The notes beneath the pieces are model-generated. The model did no database searches, was not told the DNA's origin, and saw nothing but the letters and a program-made list of their open reading frames with translations. This document shows, piece after piece, positions 57,029 to 64,000 of a DNA stretch of 64,000 nt (within the stretch, counting starts at the first letter, position 1; every line of letters begins with the position of its first letter). The position numbers were made by a program, and so were the translations under genes. The stretch covers positions 17,284,271 through 17,348,270 of the forward strand of contig NC_135558.1 of assembly GCF_964340395.1 (NCBI RefSeq), in the 5' to 3' direction. The stretch comes from Glandiceps talaboti. Lineage: Eukaryota > Hemichordata > Enteropneusta > Spengelidae.

Positions 57029-57236
57029 AGTAGCGAATTATTGTTTCCAGCAAAAGTACTGAAATGTGGTAGCGGAGGGTAACGAAGGGTAGCAGAATAT
57101 TTTTTTCCAGCAAAAGCACTGAAATGTGGTAGCGAAGGTAGCGGTAGGTAACGGAGGGTAGCGGAATATTTTTTCCAGCAAAAGTACTGAAATGTGGTAG
57201 CGAAGGTAGCGGTAGGTAACGAAGGGTAGCGAATTA
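57029..57236. repeat. ~65-bp minisatellite, about 3 copies
   Basis: Unit contains CCAGCAAAAGTACTGAAATG, TGGTAGCGAAGGTAGCGGTA and GGTAACGAAGGGTAGCGAAT. Copies vary by loss of a GGTAGC block. The minus-strand open frame (repeating YFCWKK and LPSLP) comes from the repeat. Confidence 0.88.
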
Positions 57237-57454
57237 TCTTGCAAGAGCAAGTAAACAGAATTGTTTTTCCAAATAAGTGTACACCAATTTTTTTTTGATA
57301 AATATAAGCTTTAAATTCGACTTTTCGCCACATCGTTTCGCTTCGCGTCGTGTAACTTTTTATCGTTCGAACTGAATACCCCATACTTCCAAAAGTGGCT
57401 ACTAAAATTGGAAAGTCGACAGTAAAAGTTGATGATCATGAATAGAAGATTGAG

Positions 57455-57580
57455 AGAGTCAAGTAGAGGAGGGCACGGGAGTGGATTCGCCTCCCGCTCC
57501 CAAGGAGTTTTGAAACTCAAGGATTAAAAGGTGCTATTTTAATATGTCGAGGCAAGGGCATGAGGCAACAATTCTGGTGT
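57455..57580. repeat. Dispersed repeat pair, copy 1 (partner ~58246-58440)
   Basis: AAGGATTAAAAGGTGCTATT then ATATGTCGAG and GGGCATGAGGCAACAAT. The partner has AAGGATTAAAAGAGTGTTAT and ACATGTCAAG in the same orientation, and GTTGCCTCATGCCCC inverted, at 58252. Confidence 0.5.
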
Positions 57581-58245
57581 CTATAACCGGTGTATATAAC
57601 AATATTGAATAACGTGGATATAGACAACATCAACGAATTCCGTCAAGTTCTTGTTTATAATTGTTTCAGTATCTTGAATCGCTAATTAATATCTAACTAT
57701 AATACACAGAGAAGTACATAGATTTAACTCGACCGAATCGCGCTGGAAAGAGAATATAGGGGACGCTGCGCTGTGGATCCGGATCGGAGTGTACCGATTG
57801 AATAGCGCCCCTAACGGTCGTAGAATTTACTTCTCTGTCTTGTCGCGCGATCGCGAGATCGAATGATTCGAATCTTGGAATTTGAAAATTCAACCTTCAC
57901 GAGCTCAGCGCACTAAGCGTCGATTTTGCACCATGTCTGTCCGTATACTTTCTTTTTTTAAATTCTTTTTTTGGAGTCTTCCATATCTATATAAACTTTT
58001 TCTGCGATTATTAAACATTTTTCATTTTTTTTAAAGGACCAGAAAGTGTACAAGTACATTCATATAATAGTTTTAATCATTCCATTTCTTATACCCAAAA
58101 TAAACAAATATGTGTAGACATGTATATTACGTTCATTAAAATATACTATAAATAAAGAAGTAAGTATGTAAATGTGACTCATAGCTAACTTGGACCTTTA
58201 TTACCTGTATCACATCATTATTATTTTCGGGTTTCACTAGAATTA

Positions 58246-58440
58246 ATATTGTTGCCTCATGCCCCTGGTCGAGGTAGTGATAATACGTACCAGGTAAAAA
58301 TTGAATCAAAATACAAGGGATACAAGAGATCTAGAGCAGTGTAGGGGTGGGTCCGGGAGGGGTTCCCGCCTTTCGCCCTGAGATATTTTTGAATTTAAGG
58401 ATTAAAAGAGTGTTATATGGTGTTATTATAACATGTCAAG
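58246..58440. repeat. Dispersed repeat pair, copy 2
   Basis: See the partner at 57455-57580. Both carry a G/C-rich block (GGGAGGGGTTCCCGCC here) just before the AAGGATTAAAAG motif. The stretch 58441-59160 holds nothing recognised. Confidence 0.5.
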
Positions 58441-59166
58441 ATGATAACAATACCCATTTCCTGATGATAATTGAAACTTGAATTCAGAATACTAAGACCG
58501 AGAAAATCCTCAAAGTATATTATTGCTTGCAATGTAATTTAAAATTGTTTTATCATTATGAAAAATGACAGGGTTCATTCAAGGTACTAAGTCAGGTCAG
58601 TCTTAGTAAATTGATTTGATAGTTTAGTTAGGTGCTGCCGGAACACATGTACCTGGCAATTTGACATTTGTTACTACCGGGTAGTTTCTGCACCTGCAGC
58701 ACAACAGACTTTTGTTTTTTAGTTCATACCCTTGAAACATTTTTTTTGTTCTGTCTTGAGTTCGTCAGCAAAGTTTGTCCGTCCTTTTGGCTAGAGACAA
58801 TTTGTTTTCACGAAAATCCTACAGAAATCAAATGGTGTATCCTCGGTGGCTGCTAAGGTACATGTATGTTTGATTATGAGTCGAACAGCAAGAGCACATG
58901 ATGATAAACAGTATTGATTTCCTCTATGCCTTGTGCCATTGTACGCACACCTTGTAATCTCCCTAGAATATGTGTCATCCATGGCTTTAAGGTTATTAGG
59001 CACGTGTCGTCCAAGCATTTACCACTTGCAACCTTTTCGTTTCATGCTTTCGTCATATGCACTGTATACGTAATGAGTTAAAATAATCGATCACCTGAAC
59101 GTGTCTGTGGATTCCAGAAGATGGAACCCCTTCACCACAACCCTCGCTGAAAGAATGCCTAGGCTG

Positions 59167-59665
59167 TAGGGCTGCATCCAAAAAAATGCCAACAAAGTGT
59201 CTCCAAAACAGTTAGAAGTTTTGTAGTCTGATAGAATCCAGCAATATAGACGCTGTAGGTGAAGTAGGTCTTGACTACACTGTACCCGAATTTACTTGGC
59301 CTTAACAGAAAGAACTTCTGGAACAAGTCCTACAAGTCTTGCAAGAGAAGTGTGTCTCAAAGCCCCTAGTATTACAAGTACGAGGAAGTGATGGAAACCC
59401 GTATGGACGGAAGCCCGGTGAAAGTCTGTTACAACTTGTACTGAGTACTGCCCCATGGGAACAGTCTATACATTTCCATTGTTTCTTCGGGGATGTCCCA
59501 CAAAGTAAACACTGGCTCGCCCACTTCCCAAATATTTTGGCGGGTGTACAGCTAGTGTAAGGCATGCCATAGTCCATCAGGTATCAGCAATATCACAGAT
59601 ACCTGAAGACTACCTTATCCAGGAGACAAACTCTCCCTATTTCCCCCGCCCGATTGTCCTAGACC
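59167..59665 (+). pseudogene. TatD-family nuclease (TATDN2-like) pseudogene
   Basis: Pieces in three frames follow the order of TatD metal-dependent nucleases: VGLHPKKCQQSVSKTV, NIDAVGEVGLDYTVPEFTWP, KELLEQVLQVLQEKC, SKPLVLQVRGSDGNPYGRKP, IHFHCFFGDVPQSKHWLAHF, and finally ISQIPEDYLIQETNSPYFP. TatD proteins use a divalent-metal TIM barrel. The glutamate of GEVGLD and the histidines of IHFHCF are kept. The usual histidine of LVLHxRG is glutamine (LVLQVRG), and the aspartate of LxETDSPY is asparagine (ETNSPY). In-frame stops before and after the GEVGLD segment (…FTWP-stop-QKEL) and a frame change after the GVQLV codons (~59557) break the reading frame. The N-terminal DxHxH segment is not visible. 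Confidence 0.82.
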
Positions 59666-60779
59666 ATGGGAGGTGTTGAGTTTCTGATTTTTACAATTCA
59701 TGGCACCACTCTCCGTGAACTACTCCCCATAACGGTGAGGAATACCCGAACAATTTATAGTTTCCCTAAAGATATAGGTATCCCCATTAAATTATAAGTC
59801 GGAAGAAGGGAATAAATGGTTTATTATGTAGCTTACAATTGTAGTGTGTCATGACAATTGGCACCTTCTTAGAGGTAAACAGTTGAACATCGGCAAACTA
59901 CAGGGGTAAATATACATAATAAACGGCCAAATGCACTTTAATAGTGTTAGTACACGGCCATTGGCACTGGGAGCTTCTTAGGAGGTGTAGAGATGACCAA
60001 CGGTAGTATACTATCCAAAGATATATTTTCAGTTAATAGCTAGGAATGGCAGTAATTAATTGCAAGCCAGGGGACCATAATAACACCTATTTAGAATCCC
60101 TAGCTGTACAGTGGTATTATTTTTAGTTACCAATACCTTGGTAAAGACATCAAGGTAGCTAGCCATTGTGCTACTGTCTAAATGGCTAGTTAGTTCATAG
60201 TTACTAATACCTCATGAAAGGTGAGGTAAATAATTCAATAGTTGTCTCAATATAGTTAGTTTAATACAGTCACTTGTACCTTTTACAAGGTAATGGGAGG
60301 TTGCTTCAGTCATCGTGATTGTGTAGTTCTTCCCTCCCTAAGTAGCACTCCCCGGTTGGCACTCTTGGGCTTTATCACCCCTACTTTCTAACTTCGGGGC
60401 GCAGCCCCTTTTCAATGAAGTTGGGAGGGGTGTTGTATGAACGGTTTGTAGTGTCCCACTGCAAATCTGTCCCTATATAGCTAATGGAGCATTCCGTCAG
60501 GACACGGCGAGAAAAGTTTAGAACCGATTAGAATATGCTCGTTATTTCTGACCGAGTAAAACACGCAGTTGAGCAGCTGTACACATAACATAGTAAATGA
60601 AGCCAATCAAATTAAACTTTTGTTTTGGTCTGCACCCCAAATCTCTCCCCTAACCCCACTTTCCCCCCTATACGGTCACGATTTCCATTTTTTGCTGTGT
60701 GATTTATATGAATATAACCAACCTCTAATTCAATATGTATAAAATCTAATTATTAGTAATTTAACTTTTTTTTTCGCAG
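59666..60779. other. Non-coding stretch upstream of the HNMT-like exon
   Basis: No gene seen. Short paired motifs (TACCTTGGTAAAG, ACATCAAGGTAGCTAGCC; CTTCGGGGCGCAGCCCC) suggest repeat debris. Confidence 0.45.
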
Positions 60780-60834
60780 AGTGTATTGTTATCAAAACAT
60801 TAATACTCCAGTTACAATTAGAGAGGTTTCAAGG

Positions 60835-61850
60835 ATGGCAGATGCAATCAACCAGGGAGAAAATTCAGCACAGACGGTTCGCTCAAAATTTAACGTTTTA
60901 TTGGAAAATGGAGTGGGGAAAGCTAAAGAAAAAAGTAAGGACACTATGAATGAGGTGTTTGGTAGTCTGTCTGTTGATGACACACAGAAGGAACTAAGTG
61001 TTCTGTCGATTGGATGTGGAGATGGTAAGTAAATTATTACAACTCGTTGCAAATGACCGTTTATCGGTTCTTTCTGATACATCCATGCATAATATCTTTC
61101 AGCTTTGCCAAAACAAAATACACTTCCAGATAATATGTAATACATAGCATAATTGTTTCAATTCTGGTATTTTATTATGTCTATGGTTTGATATTTTATG
61201 CCTCTAAATGGTCTTATTTTCATTTTTTTTTTCACCTTTGGAGTTGCCTCCTTCCAATGCATCATTGTACCATATGATTTTATATCTCCACTGTAGTGTA
61301 GGTGACACAAGCCTGAGAAGGGGTGGCTAAAATAATGCTTGAGTTTCAATAGGCGGGGCTTAACATTTTTTGAGAAGAGAGGGTGCGAGGAACTACACCA
61401 TTTGTTTAACCGTAAATTGTGTACATATCCTAACTGTAGCTATGCAGACAAATTACATGAGATAGTATCAAGATGACTGAATAAGTTCTATCTAAACTCG
61501 ACCTGAAACATTTTGCTGTCATTATATATGGTTTGTTTTATCCTTGTCAAGCTTTGTGAAAAAATGAAATCGACCTACTTACCCAATGTGATGGGTTAGG
61601 TTACCCGTTGACAAGCATTTTTTATGTTTTCTGACCTTACATATATTTAATTGCGTATGCTACAATATATATTATGTAAATTCCATGCAAATCTATGTAA
61701 ATTAGCACTTTTCTAAATTTTAAATGCATGATTGCACCAAGACAAAGTTCTGCCCCCCTTGGCAATTTGGTCAGACTGCGGCCCTGTAATGTATGTATGT
61801 ATGTATGTATGTATGTATGTATGTATGTATGTATGTATTATATATGTATG

Positions 61851-61884
<34 letters not shown>

Positions 61885-61902
61885 TGTATGTATGTATGTA
61901 TG

Positions 61903-61933
<31 letters not shown>

Positions 61934-61986
61934 CATACATACATACATACATACGTACGTATGTACGTACGTACAGACAGACAGCC

Positions 61987-62023
<37 letters not shown>

Positions 62024-62333
62024 GGTAACGATATAACCATACAGACACATTTAACGAGACACACAAGGGTATCAATACACTCGCACAGAACTTATGATTT
62101 TATGTTATTTTTTCCGCTAAGATGTAACAAAGAAGATGGAGAAGGGTGCCATGTTAAAAAGAGAAAGTAATGAAAAAAAGAAAGCAGGAATGAAAAAATT
62201 CAAGAAGTTGTTTTCGCGTGCAAAGCAAAAGACCCTTGAAGCAACCGATGAAGCACGAGGTGAAATCGACGAGAGCATAAACAAGAAATCTTGGAGAAGA
62301 TTGTTTAGAAAAGAAAAGAAAACTAAAACTTAA
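60835..62333 (+). CDS. HNMT-like N-terminal exon, possibly spliced to a lysine-rich exon
   Basis: Exon 60780-61024 has a strong acceptor (TTTTTTTTTCGCAG) and donor (G|GTAAGT). The ATG at 60835 opens MADAINQGENSAQTVRSKF..., ending KELSVLSIGCGDG. That ending matches SAM-binding motif I of histamine N-methyltransferase-like proteins (human HNMT: IKILSIGGGAGEID). A second exon, 62122-62333 (acceptor TTTTTTCCGCTAAG), joins in phase as G|AT and reads DVTKKMEKGAMLKRESNEKK... to TAA. Together they give 133 residues, the second half rich in lysine and able to form a helix. This would be a methyltransferase cut off straight after motif I. Alternatively, the true next exon lies beyond 64000 and the second exon is an alternative end or chance. 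The frame is open upstream of the ATG to the acceptor, so the start is also uncertain. Confidence 0.6.
61791..62024. repeat. Palindromic (TATG)n/(CATA)n array followed by (CAGA)n
   Basis: (ATGT)n 61791-61901 turns into its own complement (ACAT)n 61902-61953, then a CGTA patch and (CAGA)n 61976-62024. It is in the intron of the HNMT-like model. Open frames on both strands are artefacts of the repeat. Confidence 0.95.
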
Positions 62334-62360
62334 AAAAACAAGATATGACATCTGAGTTTC

Positions 62361-63044
62361 TGACCAATCACAGTACGTTGAGAGGATGTAGTGCCTCTGA
62401 CGAAGGTGATGTGCTTGCCTTCATGGGTTTCACTACGCATGTGTGAATGACACTGTCTGTGACGTCATAGATCATACTGAATACAGAGAAGAAGAAAGCA
62501 ATGTATTATCTGACAATGATGCAGAAATCCTCGCTTAACTTGAAATAATGAGATATGGGTCCATATCATTGTAAGAGCGTGTGATGAAATGCTCTACTGG
62601 AATAACCCAGATTATATCCCCCCGATAATTCTGGGATTATTGAAAAGTCTGAGGGCATAAACACCATCTATTGCCCTCCTCTGAGTTTTGTGTGCTGATT
62701 GTCGTCTATGTGTCTGGATCCCCCGTCCAGGCACGGCACCGCCCGTCTAACATCTAAAAGCTGCGCACAAAACTGATGAAATTGTCACCAACTGTCAAAA
62801 CTCACCAGTAGATTGTTTTGTCATGCACGATTACAATAACATGGATCCATATTTCATTATTTCGGGTTAACTGAGTATTTCTGTATTATTGTTGGATGGT
62901 ATATTGCATTCCTCTTGTCTGTATTCAGTTTGACCTTTGACATCACAGACAATGCCGTTTACACATGCGTAGTGACTCTCATGACGGACAGCATATCGTC
63001 TTCGTCAGAGACATTACATCATCTTAGCGTACTGTGATTGGTGC
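62361..63044. repeat. Foldback element with ~205-bp arms
   Basis: Left arm 62361-62565 and right arm 62841-63044 are inverted copies. Left has CCAATCACAGTACG, CTCTGACGAAGG, CACTACGCATGTGT, CACTGTCTGTGACGTCA, ACTGAATACAGA and GAAATAATGAGATATGG. The right arm has the complement of each in reverse order. Arms have diverged by perhaps a fifth by eye. The ~275-bp spacer (TTGAAAAGTC...) is unrelated. It begins ~28 bp after the lysine-rich exon's stop. Confidence 0.85.
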
Positions 63045-64000
63045 AACATCATGGAAATGAATAACATAGTCTGTCAATCAAACCTAATGTTGTCATAGTG
63101 ATTTTTTTAAATTTAATATACCATTACCAACATGTGATATCATCATTCCCATTACGAAATCATACTTCATCTTTTTAATATTGTTTGACTAAGACATATC
63201 GCAAATACCTTATGAAGACGATATATCGTGCAATTAGCAATTAGATAGTGTTGAAATATTAAAAAAAAAAGTTTAACAGTATTTTGACAGTAAATGGTAT
63301 GTGAAGAACTTGAGACGTTGTTTATCAATCTCTCATGGGGGAGGGGTCCAAGGGTTCGCTCCTCAGTAGAATCTCTGGATGTTTTTTTTTTACTCTTAAA
63401 GCCAATTTTGGGGCTAATCAGTTCCTTTCGGCTATTCAGACCCTTCCGGGCAATAATTTCCATGTTTTATGAGACAACACCATTATGTATCATGATGAAA
63501 AGCGACCCTTTATACTTCATAGGGTTGAAATATGTTCTAAAATGGTAGGATATCAAGTAGTCTTAAAAAATCAGTTTTGACAGTCAGTCCGTACAGTAAT
63601 ATTGGTACGGTATATACAATATAGTAGTATATTATTGTAATAGTAAAGTCCCTTTGGAATTATGTTATAGAACTTTACGTGCCCCTTCCTAAACTGCAAT
63701 TTACAGTGTTGATTTGTAGTGTCCGAAGGAAAAAGTATTAAATGCGTATTAATCTCTTCATCCTGAAGAATTGGTTATATATAGTACCTATGAACAAGGT
63801 TACCATCATCGAACTCTTAACTTTAGTCCCCAAGTGCAACATAGGGGAACGAGCTAGCAGAGGCTGATTGGAAACTTCTCTCATTTTTTTTGCTGCACCC
63901 TCTGTCTTGATCATGCTGTCAAACCGTAAGTCATAGCCATCCGATGTGAATCTAAGAATTTTCGTAGCCCCCCCCCCCCTCCCGAAAGGCTACACACATT
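63045..64000. other. Non-coding to the window end
   Basis: No exon recognised; ends near a poly-C run at 63967-63979. If the HNMT-like gene continues, its next exons must be farther on. Confidence 0.45.

Noticed and set aside
56902-57384. 160-codon minus-strand ORF rich in Tyr, Pro and Phe
   Set aside because: Most of it is the GGTAGC minisatellite read in reverse.
57693-57893. 66-codon minus-strand ORF (DREVNSTTVRGAIQSVHSD)
   Set aside because: It looks slightly protein-like, but no family, partner exon or promoter could be found.
59302-59577. 91-codon cysteine-rich minus-strand ORF
   Set aside because: It is the antisense shadow of the TatD-like pseudogene on the plus strand.
61713-62170. 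Several overlapping ORFs of 98-125 codons
   Set aside because: Same reason: TATG/CAGA repeat translation within an intron.

Overview
The window is animal nuclear DNA, probably from a marine invertebrate deuterostome or lophotrochozoan. It is AT-rich, its genes are split by GT-AG introns, and its non-coding space is full of microsatellites, hairpin (MITE-like) repeats, minisatellites and decayed LINE pieces. I cannot name the species. No bacterial operon, CRISPR array, rRNA or convincing tRNA gene is present.

Layout. 0.3-3.1 kb (+): a small three-exon gene for a 123-residue helical protein I do not recognise, followed by an ~11-copy minisatellite. 7.2-7.5 kb (+): one terminal exon of an ABCC4/MRP4-like ABC transporter, with no other exons of that gene visible. 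9.2-15.7 kb (-) and 25.2-31.0 kb (+): two complete seven-exon paralogues of a spinster-like major facilitator transporter (about 481 and 499 residues), with every intron in the same phase and three internal exons of identical length. Between them at 17.9-21.4 kb (-) is a complete five-exon short-chain dehydrogenase (253 residues, C-factor/sniffer type). 34.2-47.4 kb (-): a complete eight-exon peptidase E / alpha-aspartyl dipeptidase (241 residues) whose introns hold many palindromic elements. 49.5-51.3 kb (+): an intronless KCTD8/12/16-like gene (BTB plus C-terminal H1 domain) with two CRE-like sites just upstream. 52.8-54.1 kb: a 5'-truncated LINE with a 22-bp target-site duplication. 59.2-59.7 kb (+): a broken TatD-nuclease (TATDN2-like) copy. 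60.8-62.3 kb (+): an exon with the N-terminus and SAM-binding motif of a histamine N-methyltransferase-like protein, possibly spliced to a lysine-rich exon.

How the genes may work together. The transporter pair with the dehydrogenase between them looks like an inverted local duplication; a shared substrate pathway is possible but is inference. The peptidase and KCTD genes are divergent, head to head across about 2.1 kb. The repeats include at least three dispersed MITE-like families, one palindrome family with no spacer, and a ~65-bp core found twice with (AT)n tracts around it. All gene models were built by reading splice sites and frames by hand. Exon phases close exactly for the two transporters, the dehydrogenase and the peptidase, so those models are strong.
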